In this document: positions 51,439-60,816 of the stretch, in pieces
Position numbering within the stretch: position 1 is the stretch's first letter
Layout of the letters: the number at the start of each line of letters is the position of its first letter
DNA from: Desulfobacula sp.
GTDB lineage: Bacteria > Desulfobacterota > Desulfobacteria > Desulfobacterales > Desulfobacteraceae
Length of the DNA: 64,000 bases
NCBI GenBank assembly: GCA_023701135.1
Contig: JAMPXP010000006.1
Location: 124,001 to 188,000, forward strand
Reading direction: 5' to 3'
Program-made: the position numbers and the translations under genes
The notes under the pieces: generated by a model
The model's database searches: none
Seen by the model: the letters and a program-made list of their open reading frames with translations, nothing else
What the model was told of the DNA's origin: nothing

Positions 51439-54400
51439 ATGTCAGGACTTTCCTCTACCCTCAGCATCGCAAAAACCGCAATAGCAGCCCAGCAATACGG
51501 GTTGAATATCACTGGAAACAATATTGCCAATGTCAATAATCCGGACTACAGCGTCCAGAATGCAGACCAGAAAAACATGCGGCCTGCGCTTTACGCCGGG
51601 TTCCTTTTCGGCACCGGTGTGGATACCTCCCAGATCAAGCAAAGCGTTGATCAACTGCTTGAACAGCGATTGACCAATGCAGTTTCAACCCAGGCCTCCC
51701 TTGAAGAGCAGGAATCCTATATGAGGGTTCTGGAGGGTTTCTTTGATGAGAGTTCGGATACAAGCATTTCCAGTGTACTCACGGAATTCTGGAGTTCCTG
51801 GCATGACCTTGCCAATAATCCGGAAGGATCATCCGAACGGGTGGCGGTTTATGAAAACGGGGAGCTGATGGCCTCCGTGTTTGAGAGCACAATTCTGAGC
51901 ATGGGGGATTTGTCCCAGGATATTAATGCGGATATTATTTCCGGGGTTCAGCAGATCAATGAACTCACCTCCAAAATTGCGGTTTTGAACGGTGAAATTC
52001 AATCTGCTGAAATCCACAGAAGCGCCAATGACCTGAGAGATCAAAGAAACCGGTTTGTGGACGAGCTGGGGACCCTGATTGATATTGATACCTTTGAGCA
52101 GTCCGACGGCGGCCTCATTGTTAATATTGCCAATAGTTTCACCATCGTCAACGGTGTGGATACCTATGACGTATCCGTTCAAAACAAAGAAGTCGTTCTG
52201 GAAAGTTCTTCCGGTGGGGACCTGATGATTTCCGATAAGATATCGGGCGGAAAGATCGGCGGCCTTCTGGTCATGAGGGATGAAGTCATTCCCAAATATC
52301 AGGCAGAACTTGATGAACTCGCCCGGGAGATGATCTGGGCCGTTAATTATCAACATTCCCAGGGTGTGGGCCTTGAGTATTTTTCAGAACCCATGACCGG
52401 GGAATATGCCACCGATGACGGACGATGGCTGACCAGCTATGCCTTTGGAGACAAGATTGATTTTTCAAAGGATTTTGTCATGTGGATGGAAGACACCACC
52501 TCGGTTGATACCCAGTATACCAAAATCGCTATGGATATGGGCGTATCCGAAGCTGCGATCTCCAACTGGCAGGGGACGGCGCCCGGCGGGGTCCAGTCCG
52601 TTTATAGACTGACCGTTGTGGATGATGCCGTCCTGGGAGATAAACTGGTCAGTGAATCGGACGGGGACGGGTTGGCCACGGTATGGGGCTCCACGGCCGG
52701 AACATCCGTCACCCTTGACCGGGCCATTGCCGAGCAGACCCTTATGATTTATGGAGGTCCCACAGGCACAACAAAAATCGAGATAAAAGATGTGGGCGGG
52801 GATGCAAAACGGTCTGCCGCTTCCTTAGCCGAGGCCTTGAACCGGGTTGAAGGCCTCACGGCCCATGCTTCCGAGAACAGCATCTCTTTTGATATCGCCG
52901 GAATAGCCAATGCCGAAGATGGTGATGAAATCCGGTTCTCTCTGTATGTGGACGGTATTGTCCAGCAGCAGAGCTTTATCCGGGATTCCGAAGCCGGGTC
53001 CCTGCAGGAGCAGTTCGAGGAAGCGCTTTTATCCGCCGTGGAAGCTGTGAATCAGACCAATGAGGATAATGACCTGTTTGCAGAAGGCCTTGACATTACC
53101 AGCAGTTCCGGCAGAACCCTGGGGGTTCAGGATTTTGAAGTCCAGGACAATGCCGGCATCAGCCTCTCCGCTTTTACCGGGTTTAATCCGGGGGATACCC
53201 TTGATTTTGACATCAACGGTATCCAGGTATCCGTGGATTTGACCGGTGTGGATACCAGTGACGGCGCTGCCGTGGCGGCGGCGTTTTATTCAGCAGCCGG
53301 TCTTGCTCTTGAGGGCCAGGCATTTACCGTTAAAAATGATCTATCCACCAATTCGGTGGTCATCAGAACAACGGACGGATCAGATATCACCCTGGACAAT
53401 GTCAGCACGCTTGCCGCCAATCCCACGGTTGCCGTCACTGCCCTGGCCGGCACCACCATCCCCGGAGATGCCACCTTGACATTTGACGGCGCCGACACCA
53501 TGGTTGCCAATACAGACACCCTGGATACGGACACCTTTGTTTTTTCCGGCAACGGTAGCGGTGTCACCATCCGGGAAGGGTCCTTTGCCGGCGGAAATAA
53601 ATCCGGGGTGATTACCGGAACTTTAACCATCCTGCTTGATTCCGGCATGACCACGCAATCCAATGTTTCCGGAGCAGGGTCCGGAGGGCTTTTTTCCGGT
53701 ATGAACGCAAACTCGGGAAGCTCGATTCTAACCCTGGGCGGAGAAGGGGGCTTCACTAATTTGTCCACGGCCGGGGGCGAGGTCATTTCATTCGAAGTGG
53801 ATGGGGCGCTCATTACCTTTACCACCACGGCGGTCGGCGGAACCTCGGACATTGCCTTTGCCCAGTATCTTGAGACCCGGATCAATGCGGGTTTGGTCCT
53901 TGCCGGGATAAACGGGTCCTACCAGGTCGTCAGAACCGCAAGTTCCGTTTCCATCATCAAGGACAAGGATCTGGATGATCCCATTGAAATTACCAATTTC
54001 AGCGATTCCCTGGACAATAATGCCCGATTGAGGGTGAAAACCGGAACCGGAACCGGATCAAACCAGCCTGAAAACGACCTTCTGGATGCAGATCCGTTAA
54101 TGCCTTACCGGAATTCTTCAACATCCAGCCTCTATGGTGATGAAGGGGTTATCCTCTGGGAAAGATTGGATAAAGACGGTGTCGGAACCGGTGCGTCGGG
54201 TTTGCTGACCGTTGAGGATGAAGGCCGGGTGACCATTGTTGAAAACGGGATTGAAACCCTGTCCTTTGATATCTCAAAGGGGAGCCTTGTGGCCGGCAAT
54301 ACCTTGACCGTGAATACGGATACCTTGGGAAACCCCGATTCCCTGGATCTGAGAATCACCGGCCGGGCCAACAGCATTAATGATATCTATCAGTTTAAAA

Positions 54401-55644
54401 TTGTTTCCGGCGGCAAGGTGGGACAGCTTCCTGCCGAAGGAGAAGAACTCCTTGTCGTTGAGTGGTCCAACAGCGTTACCACAGGGACCTTTACCATTGA
54501 AGGCCATGATCCCCCCTATACGCCTCAGACGCCGGTGGAAGTGGTTGTGGACGGCATGACCCTGAAATTTTCCGACGGAACCCTATTCTCCGGGGATGTG
54601 TTTACCATCACCACAGGGGATACAGGGCTCCCGGCGTCATTGAACAGCGCAGGGCAACCGACGGGAGAAACCCTTTCCGACTGGCACTGGACCATCGATT
54701 CCTTTGCAGACCAGTTTAACCGGGAAGCACCGGGTCTGAAAGCCTCGGCAACCTCGGACAACAGGCTTAAATTTGAGGCATCCGGGTCATACTATTCCCT
54801 GGAAAATATCCAATATTCAGGAGAGAACGGATTTAACGAAGCCAATGCGTCCGTCACGGTGACGGACTGGAGCGCCATTGACTTTGCAGCATCGAGCCTT
54901 CATTTTGAACGGTCCGCCTCAGGGTCCTGGGGGGTTTTAAATGATCCCACCGGCGGCAAACTTCAATTGATACCGGAGGGCGGGGATGATGACGGATTTG
55001 GGATCGATTTTTCAGGAGACGGCCTGGCAGATATGGAAATCAGCTTTTCCGAAAGCGTTTCTGGGTCAGGATATATTGAGGTGGATTTCACAAAACACAG
55101 TGCCAACGATATCGGGTTTGCTTTTTCCGATGATGCATCCTCCTCGTCCGGTCTTGCCGCCGCTGCCGGCATCAATGTCTTTTTCAAAGGGACAGACTCC
55201 ATGACCATGGAAATCAATGAAGATCTCAAAGATACCAAATTTATTGCCGCAGCCTCCGTTGACGGTGAAACCGGTAAAATCAGCAAGGGAGACAATTCCA
55301 ACGCCCTTGCCATGGCCGATGTCCAATTCCAGGACAAAACCTTCAAACTCTGGACCTTTCAGAGGGGAAGTGATGCCCAATCCAATACCACCAGCGCCAC
55401 CCTTGATAATTATTATAACCAGATGATCTCTTCCATGGGGGTAACATCACGGAGCATTAAAAGTTCAAAAGAATTTGCCGATATTATGGTAAACAATTTG
55501 ACCGAACAGCGGAATTCCGTTTCAGCCGTTTCCCTGGACGAGGAAATGATCAAGCTGATCAAATATCAGCACGCATTTTCAGCAGCCTCCAAGCTGCTGA
55601 CCACCGTGGATGAGATGATGAATACCCTTATTTCGGTCCGGTAA
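51439..55644 (+). CDS. flgK: hook-filament junction protein FlgK, giant form
   Basis: At 1401 residues this protein is about 2.5 times the usual length (about 550). The conserved ends are clear: TAIAAQQYGLNITGNNIANV with a DQLLEQRL region and NEGS-like NPEGSSERVAVYENGELMAS, and the C-terminal SAVSLDEEMIKLIKYQHAFS followed by KLLTTVDEMMNTLISVR. The added sequence (about residues 330-1300) is a chain of beta-rich, Asp/Thr/Gly-rich segments. One of them (about 1150-1230) resembles a segment of FlgL. It is 3 bases after flgN. Confidence 0.95.
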   Translation: MSGLSSTLSIAKTAIAAQQYGLNITGNNIANVNNPDYSVQNADQKNMRPALYAGFLFGTGVDTSQIKQSVDQLLEQRLTNAVSTQASLEEQESYMRVLEGFFDESSDTSISSVLTEFWSSWHDLANNPEGSSERVAVYENGELMASVFESTILSMGDLSQDINADIISGVQQINELTSKIAVLNGEIQSAEIHRSANDLRDQRNRFVDELGTLIDIDTFEQSDGGLIVNIANSFTIVNGVDTYDVSVQNKEVVLESSSGGDLMISDKISGGKIGGLLVMRDEVIPKYQAELDELAREMIWAVNYQHSQGVGLEYFSEPMTGEYATDDGRWLTSYAFGDKIDFSKDFVMWMEDTTSVDTQYTKIAMDMGVSEAAISNWQGTAPGGVQSVYRLTVVDDAVLGDKLVSESDGDGLATVWGSTAGTSVTLDRAIAEQTLMIYGGPTGTTKIEIKDVGGDAKRSAASLAEALNRVEGLTAHASENSISFDIAGIANAEDGDEIRFSLYVDGIVQQQSFIRDSEAGSLQEQFEEALLSAVEAVNQTNEDNDLFAEGLDITSSSGRTLGVQDFEVQDNAGISLSAFTGFNPGDTLDFDINGIQVSVDLTGVDTSDGAAVAAAFYSAAGLALEGQAFTVKNDLSTNSVVIRTTDGSDITLDNVSTLAANPTVAVTALAGTTIPGDATLTFDGADTMVANTDTLDTDTFVFSGNGSGVTIREGSFAGGNKSGVITGTLTILLDSGMTTQSNVSGAGSGGLFSGMNANSGSSILTLGGEGGFTNLSTAGGEVISFEVDGALITFTTTAVGGTSDIAFAQYLETRINAGLVLAGINGSYQVVRTASSVSIIKDKDLDDPIEITNFSDSLDNNARLRVKTGTGTGSNQPENDLLDADPLMPYRNSSTSSLYGDEGVILWERLDKDGVGTGASGLLTVEDEGRVTIVENGIETLSFDISKGSLVAGNTLTVNTDTLGNPDSLDLRITGRANSINDIYQFKIVSGGKVGQLPAEGEELLVVEWSNSVTTGTFTIEGHDPPYTPQTPVEVVVDGMTLKFSDGTLFSGDVFTITTGDTGLPASLNSAGQPTGETLSDWHWTIDSFADQFNREAPGLKASATSDNRLKFEASGSYYSLENIQYSGENGFNEANASVTVTDWSAIDFAASSLHFERSASGSWGVLNDPTGGKLQLIPEGGDDDGFGIDFSGDGLADMEISFSESVSGSGYIEVDFTKHSANDIGFAFSDDASSSSGLAAAAGINVFFKGTDSMTMEINEDLKDTKFIAAASVDGETGKISKGDNSNALAMADVQFQDKTFKLWTFQRGSDAQSNTTSATLDNYYNQMISSMGVTSRSIKSSKEFADIMVNNLTEQRNSVSAVSLDEEMIKLIKYQHAFSAASKLLTTVDEMMNTLISVR

Positions 55645-55659
55645 CAGGAGAAAATTAAG

Positions 55660-58600
55660 ATGCGGGTCCCTACCATTTCCACCTACGTGAATGCCTCTTA
55701 CCAATTGGGCAGCCTCACCAGCCGGTTGCAAACCGCCAATGAGGTTATCAGTACCCAGAAAAGAATCAATGAAATATCCGATGATCCATTGGGATTGAGC
55801 CAGGTTCTCTCCCTTAGAAATTCCATCGGGAACCTGGACCAGATTCAAACCAATGTCACCATGGGCAAATCCTGGCTCAAGGGTGCTGAGAGTTCCCTGG
55901 ACAGTGTAAACGATTTGATTTTGGATGCAAAGACGGATGTGCTTCGGCTTGCCAATGATTCCGCAACGGCGGATGAGCGCCAGGACGCCGTTGAGCGGAT
56001 CAACAGCATTCTTGAGCAGATCGTTTCCCTGGGCAATACCCAGGTCAACGGCAGTTATATCTTCAGCGGCACGGATACCAATGTCATTCCCTTCAGCCAT
56101 GACACATCCGTCAATCCGGAAAAAGTGGTGTACCAGGGCAATAACACCCCCTTTGAAATCCGGACCGATCAAAACTCCGGGGTACAGGTGGGGCGGGACG
56201 GATACGAAACTTTCTGGGATCAGGAAATAGAAATCAATTCCACCAATAATAAAATTGTATTTAAAGAGGACAACGGACACGGATCTGCGTCGGAGATCGT
56301 CCTCACCGCCACGGTTCCCGATGGGTTATATACGGCTGAAACGCTTGAGACCGCGGTGAGAAATGCTTTGAATGAAGCCTCTTCACAAAGCGGATACGGT
56401 GCGACCTATATAGTTGAATACAATAGTGACGAAAAAACATATGCCATAAGAGAAGGCGGATCTTTTAGGGGCTATCTCAAGACGGAATTCATGTGGGAGA
56501 CCGGGGGGGAAGCCTATATCAACAATATCGCGGCAAGCCCTGCCATAGACCCGGATGACATCCACATCAGCGTCAATGAAACCGCCCTGACCATAGGGAC
56601 GCCGGAGCCCTGGGGAACAGACCCGTTTAAGCTGGTCTGGCAGGGCAATAATACCTGGACGGTGCTGAACAATCCAGGCTATGTCATCACGCCGTCAACC
56701 CTTACAGGCACAGCGGACAATGTTGAAATCGACCTGGATGAATCCGGCACCCCTGATATTACGATCAAGCTGGATGCGCCGGTGAACAATGTCGGAGACT
56801 ATATCGAATTTGAGATTATTACAGCCAAAGGAGATCTCAGCGTCGGTAACGAAATCGGATTTAACGGGGACAATTCCATTTCCGCCCCGCCGGTATCGGA
56901 CGATCAGGCCCAATACATTACCGAACTGGTCATCACGGACGGCGCCAATGATGAGATTGTTTTTCAGGAAGTCAATTCAACCGGCGGGGCTACGACCTTT
57001 ACCATAGACCTGAATACAACGGGTGCCGATATTACCCATGCGGATATGGCCGGCCTCGCCAAGGCCATTGAAAGCAAAATGGAGGCGGCCAGTGCAGGCG
57101 GCCCCAACAGCATTGATTATGATGTGTCCTATGATCCCGAGACCAGCCGGTTCAAAATCAGGGAAAACGGAACAGACCTGGATGAGCTGCACCTGCAATG
57201 GAGTCTCAGCAATGCAGCTTCCACCCTGGGCTTTTATCCTGTGGACGATAAGACCATTTATCCTTCAAGCGATATTGTTTTGGACAGGACCATTGTCCTG
57301 GATAATACCAACAATACCTTCAGTTTTCAGGAGACAGATCTTTTAGCTGTTCCCGGCGCTGTTTTAACGGCCACGGTGGCCGCAGGGACCTATAGGGATG
57401 CCACCAGTTTTGCGGCCGCCATTGAAGCGTCTCTGGATGCGGCAACGGCCAATATTCCGCCGGCAGACTATTCCGTTACCTATGATGCGGGAACCAACCG
57501 GTTCACCATTGCAGATATCAGTGGGAATCTATTGGAAATGGGGCTGCTCTGGAACAGCGTGGGGCCTTCCAGTGAAACCCTTGCCAAGGCCCTGGGATAC
57601 AGCCCGGAAGTGGATTATACAGGATCGGTGTCCCATGCCGGAAGCGCCGACCCGGTCATCATGACCTTTGATAAGACAAACAACTGGATCGATTTTTCCG
57701 AGACCGATGAAAACGGCAATACCATCAATGCCAGTATCCAGATTCCCGAAGGGGACTATACGAACCCGGATTATGTGGCGGCTTTGATTCAGACAAAGAT
57801 GCGGGCTGCTTCCTTTAATGCCGTTGATTATTCAGTTTCCTATGATGCCGTTCAAGGCGAATTTGTTTTTAAAGAAGGGGGGCATGCTGATATCGCTTCA
57901 TTTTCCCTTCTCTGGTACAGCGGGGATAATCCTTCAACCAATGCGGCAGATATGCTGGGGTTTGCAGCTACCAATGATGATAAGGTCGGATTCTCCATCA
58001 GTGACGAGTCCATTGTGAATATCACCATTGATGCATCCAATAATAAGATTGATTTCCAGGAGGTTGCAAGCACCAATTCAGGCAAGACATCCGACAACCT
58101 GACGGCTTCCATTGCCCAAAAGACCTATACCAGCCATGAAGAACTGGCCCGGGAAGTGGAAAAAGCCATGGAGGCAGAGTCCCGTAAAAACGGCAATGCC
58201 GTTGACTATACCGTGGCCTGGGATGAGGTTACCCAAAAATTCACCATCAAGGAAAACGGGACCCGGCTGGACGAATTCCACCTTCAATGGAAAACCGGTG
58301 ATAATGCTCCGGTTACGCTGGGCGGTTCAGGTGAAAGTATAGGCTCCATCCTGGGGTTTGACTCGCTTGCCGATGATGTGGTAGAACCTTTGACCAGCAC
58401 CCGGAATGTGGAATGGGGGATTTTCAATACCCTCATGGATCTGAAACAATATTTGACGGAAAACGACACCGATGGGATAGAACGGACCATCGGAAGGCTG
58501 GAGACCAATTTTGACAATATGACCTCCAGGATTGTGGATGTGGGGATGAAATACAACCGGCTTGAAGTCAGGGAAACCATCACCAGCCAGGTGACCCTGA

Positions 58601-58746
58601 GTCTCAAAGAGAGGCGCTCAATGATCGAGGATGCCGACATAATAGAAGCTCTTATGAATTTCCAGAATATCAAAACAGCTTACGAGGCGGCCTTGGCGTC
58701 AACTTCACAAATACTGAATGTCAGTCTTGTGGACTATTTAAAATAG
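55660..58746 (+). CDS. flgL: hook-filament junction protein FlgL with five internal modules
   Basis: At 1028 residues it is over three times the usual FlgL (about 300). N-terminal sequence is typical: TANEVISTQKRINEISDDPL and NGSYIFSGTDTNV; so is the C terminus, MIEDADIIEALMNFQNIKTA to LVDYLK. Between about residues 189 and 905 are five related modules of about 120 residues, plus one segment (about 318-390) shared with FlgK. Each module has a TNNxIxFxE strand, a helix with A-rich sequence, a Y-V-Y-D strand pair and a LLW strand. It is followed by csrA. Confidence 0.95.
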   Translation: MRVPTISTYVNASYQLGSLTSRLQTANEVISTQKRINEISDDPLGLSQVLSLRNSIGNLDQIQTNVTMGKSWLKGAESSLDSVNDLILDAKTDVLRLANDSATADERQDAVERINSILEQIVSLGNTQVNGSYIFSGTDTNVIPFSHDTSVNPEKVVYQGNNTPFEIRTDQNSGVQVGRDGYETFWDQEIEINSTNNKIVFKEDNGHGSASEIVLTATVPDGLYTAETLETAVRNALNEASSQSGYGATYIVEYNSDEKTYAIREGGSFRGYLKTEFMWETGGEAYINNIAASPAIDPDDIHISVNETALTIGTPEPWGTDPFKLVWQGNNTWTVLNNPGYVITPSTLTGTADNVEIDLDESGTPDITIKLDAPVNNVGDYIEFEIITAKGDLSVGNEIGFNGDNSISAPPVSDDQAQYITELVITDGANDEIVFQEVNSTGGATTFTIDLNTTGADITHADMAGLAKAIESKMEAASAGGPNSIDYDVSYDPETSRFKIRENGTDLDELHLQWSLSNAASTLGFYPVDDKTIYPSSDIVLDRTIVLDNTNNTFSFQETDLLAVPGAVLTATVAAGTYRDATSFAAAIEASLDAATANIPPADYSVTYDAGTNRFTIADISGNLLEMGLLWNSVGPSSETLAKALGYSPEVDYTGSVSHAGSADPVIMTFDKTNNWIDFSETDENGNTINASIQIPEGDYTNPDYVAALIQTKMRAASFNAVDYSVSYDAVQGEFVFKEGGHADIASFSLLWYSGDNPSTNAADMLGFAATNDDKVGFSISDESIVNITIDASNNKIDFQEVASTNSGKTSDNLTASIAQKTYTSHEELAREVEKAMEAESRKNGNAVDYTVAWDEVTQKFTIKENGTRLDEFHLQWKTGDNAPVTLGGSGESIGSILGFDSLADDVVEPLTSTRNVEWGIFNTLMDLKQYLTENDTDGIERTIGRLETNFDNMTSRIVDVGMKYNRLEVRETITSQVTLSLKERRSMIEDADIIEALMNFQNIKTAYEAALASTSQILNVSLVDYLK
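56224..58380 (+). repeat. five about 120-residue modules in flgL
   Basis: Modules start near codons 189, 422, 543, 666 and 786 (DNA 56224, 56923, 57286, 57655 and 58015). First anchors are NSTNNKIVFKE, DGANDEIVFQE, DNTNNTFSFQE, DKTNNWIDFSE and DASNNKIDFQE. Second anchors are of the type YDVSYDPETSRFKIRENG, and third anchors of the type FSLLWYSG. Modules 2-5 are contiguous; module 1 is separated from them by about 110 codons. Confidence 0.88.
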
Positions 58747-58756
58747 GATACATCAT

Positions 58757-58999
58757 ATGCTTGTCCTGACCCGAAGGCCAGAAGAAAAGATCAAGATAGG
58801 GGATCATATCGTTATCAGTATTCTTGGAATCGAAGGCGGCAATGTGAGAATAGGGATTGATGCGCCGAAAGAGGTTACGATTCTCAGGATGGAGGTTTTT
58901 GAGCAGATCCAAAAGGAGAATATTGAATCTGCTTCAAAAGAATGGACTGATATTTCGGACGCAGCAGAATTGATAAAGAAAAGATTTACCAAGGAGTAG
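58757..58999 (+). CDS. csrA: carbon storage regulator CsrA
   Basis: This 80-residue RNA-binding dimer begins MLVLTRRPEEKIKIGDHIVI, as in all CsrA proteins, with the RNA-contacting GNVRIGIDAPKEVTILR. CsrA blocks translation of target mRNAs, flagellin among them in many bacteria. It sits 10 bases after flgL and 5 bases before fliW, its known antagonist, and the flagellin gene is close by on the other strand. The C-terminal tail is of the extended type found with FliW. Confidence 0.96.
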   Translation: MLVLTRRPEEKIKIGDHIVISILGIEGGNVRIGIDAPKEVTILRMEVFEQIQKENIESASKEWTDISDAAELIKKRFTKE

Positions 59000-59004
59000 A
59001 AAGG

Positions 59005-59442
59005 GTGAAAATAAATACCAGAAAATTTGGCGAGATTGTGATTGATGAACAAAAGATTTTAAAGATGCCGGAGGGATTGCCGGGTTTTCCCGGATTTGAG
59101 CGGTTTGTTCTTCTGGAGGATAAGAAAACCGAACCGTTTTCCTGGTTCCAGTCCATAGAGGAACCCAATCTTGCCTTGGTGATCATGAATCCTCTGGTGT
59201 TCAAGCCCGATTACCGGCTGAGTCTGGAAAAATTTATCAACGATAGAAACTGGAAGGGAGTAAAAGAGGAGGACCTGCTGGTTTATGTGGTGGTGAATAT
59301 ATCCGGAGAAAAGGAAAATAAAAAAATTACGGCAAACCTCATGGGTCCCCTGGTAATCAATTCAAAAAACAATGAAGCCGTCCAGGTGGTTATTTCCGAT
59401 CCCGTCTATTCTTATCAATATAATGTTTTAAAACCTTCCTGA
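59005..59442 (+). CDS. fliW: flagellar assembly factor FliW
   Basis: This 145-residue CsrA antagonist also binds flagellin. Signature stretches are KINTRKFGEIVIDEQKILKM, PEGLPGFPGFERFVLLE, WFQSIEEPNLALVIMNPLVF and the TANLMGPLVINSKNNEAVQV end region. The start is GTG 59005, with AAGGAG at the end of csrA upstream. It converges on flaG with a 14-base gap. Confidence 0.95.
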   Translation: MKINTRKFGEIVIDEQKILKMPEGLPGFPGFERFVLLEDKKTEPFSWFQSIEEPNLALVIMNPLVFKPDYRLSLEKFINDRNWKGVKEEDLLVYVVVNISGEKENKKITANLMGPLVINSKNNEAVQVVISDPVYSYQYNVLKPS

Positions 59443-59456
59443 AAGGGGATAGAAGG

Positions 59457-59822
59457 TTAAACGCTCTGGTCAAAAATGAGACCGGTGAACTCTTTCATCT
59501 TTTGTCTGATATCTAAAAGCTCTTCAGCCGGGATCTGTTTGATCAGTTCATTGGTTTCCCTGTTCTTTATTTCCACAATGATCTGACTGCTCAGCTCTTC
59601 GCGAATGGAAAACCCTAAGCTGGTCTGAAGATCATCCATGATTTCATTCATTTCCAGGGTCAGTTCTTTTGCTTCTTTTGTGGACAATACCTGGTTTTGT
59701 TCTTCTTTGGCCCGGCCAGGTAACTGACGAATTTGAATATTTTCAGCCGTACCGGTTCTGGAGGGTGCGCCGGTTTCGAGCGGCGACATTTCTTTCACGG
59801 CTGTGCTGGTGTTGATGTTCAT
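59457..59822 (-). CDS. flaG: FlaG-like protein
   Basis: The 121-residue protein has a variable N terminus and the FlaG domain: MNEIMDDLQTSLGFSIREEL, IVEIKNRETNELIKQIPAEE and LLDIRQKMKEFTGLIFDQSV. FlaG proteins affect filament length or stability by an unclear mechanism. It is last in the leftward flagellin-fliD-fliS group. Confidence 0.92.
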   Translation of the reverse strand: MNINTSTAVKEMSPLETGAPSRTGTAENIQIRQLPGRAKEEQNQVLSTKEAKELTLEMNEIMDDLQTSLGFSIREELSSQIIVEIKNRETNELIKQIPAEELLDIRQKMKEFTGLIFDQSV

Positions 59823-59842
59823 GACATTTTCTCCTTATTATA

Positions 59843-60244
59843 TTAATGTGTTGTTATATTGATGGCCCGGGGTCTATTGGAAACAGAGGAGGGGGAACCG
59901 TAGGCGCCAATCACCTGTTTCCCTCTTGACAGATTTTTCAGGCTTTTCTGAAGATGATCTTTATATACTCTTACTTTTTTTTCAAGGGTTTCGTTCTGCT
60001 TCAAGAGGGTCTGGATTCGTTCGGTAAAATAATTGGCCGCGGCTTTGGTATCGTCATTCATATCCGTGTCCCTGCCCAGCCATTGATCGACATTTTCTTT
60101 TAACAGATCCAATTCTTTTTTTCGTTCAAGGATTTGGAGTTCAAGGTCCGGGATGGGTTCAGCATCAAAGGAGGCTATATGATGGGTTTGAATTCTTTCC
60201 AGCCTGTCAAAGGCCTCCTTGACGTCTTGAAAAATTTTTTTCAT
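59843..60244 (-). CDS. helical protein in the position of FliT
   Basis: This 133-residue protein is made of long charged helices (DLELQILERKKELDLLKENV, then NETLEKKVRVYKDHLQKSLK). It ends with a short GKQVIGAYG segment and a flexible tail, as in FliT and FlgN chaperones. It lies between fliS and flaG, where fliT is often found. I infer a FliD chaperone, but the sequence alone is not decisive. Confidence 0.6.
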   Translation of the reverse strand: MKKIFQDVKEAFDRLERIQTHHIASFDAEPIPDLELQILERKKELDLLKENVDQWLGRDTDMNDDTKAAANYFTERIQTLLKQNETLEKKVRVYKDHLQKSLKNLSRGKQVIGAYGSPSSVSNRPRAINITTH

Positions 60245-60264
60245 ATTGAAACCCTTTCTTTATA

Positions 60265-60726
60265 TCATACGGCAATGGAATGAAAGATATTTTTTCCCGC
60301 ACCCATGCCATATTGTTTTGGAACTGATCCGGCTCTTTTTTTGTTTTGTGAACCCTTGTCCATGACCTCGGTTTCCCATATCTCCTTAAGTTTTGAGATA
60401 TAGGCGTGGGTGCGCCTGAGGATTTCCTTATCATTGGTCAGGGAGACTTTGGGCAGTTCCGTAAGAATGGCTGAGTAAAGGCCTCTTAAAAATTGGGTGC
60501 TTTCATCGTTCATGGTTGTGTCAAGCGATGAGTTCAATTCCGAAACAATGGCAATGGCCTTGCTTAGATTTTCTCCGCGTTTTTGGATATTATTTTCCTC
60601 AATTCCTTCCCCTGCCAGGCGGATGCGGTCTATAGCTCCTCTGAAAAGCATCAGGATCAATTGCTCAGGATCCATGCCTTCATAATGATTGTTCAAATAT
60701 CTGTTAATTTCAGCCGATGCTCCCAT
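60265..60726 (-). CDS. fliS: flagellin export chaperone FliS
   Basis: The 153-residue four-helix chaperone keeps flagellin unfolded before export. It has the FliS signature YLNNHYEGMDPEQLILMLFR, GAIDRIRLAGEGIEENN, and NSSLDTTMNDESTQFLRGLY. The C-terminal tail is about 20 residues longer than in enteric FliS. AGGAGGGG lies before the ATG. It is 90 bases after fliD. Confidence 0.93.
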   Translation of the reverse strand: MGASAEINRYLNNHYEGMDPEQLILMLFRGAIDRIRLAGEGIEENNIQKRGENLSKAIAIVSELNSSLDTTMNDESTQFLRGLYSAILTELPKVSLTNDKEILRRTHAYISKLKEIWETEVMDKGSQNKKRAGSVPKQYGMGAGKNIFHSIAV

Positions 60727-60816
60727 TTACCCCTCCTGGATAGTTCGTTTTCATTTCGTTCCCGGACATGTTATCATTTTTGCCGGCCGCCTGTTAACTG
60801 CCGCCGCCGGTATAAG

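Noticed and set aside
53286-53885. Minus-strand frame of 199 codons inside flgK
   Set aside because: It lies wholly within flgK in the opposite direction and has low-complexity Pro/Val/Ser composition, as expected of a shadow frame.
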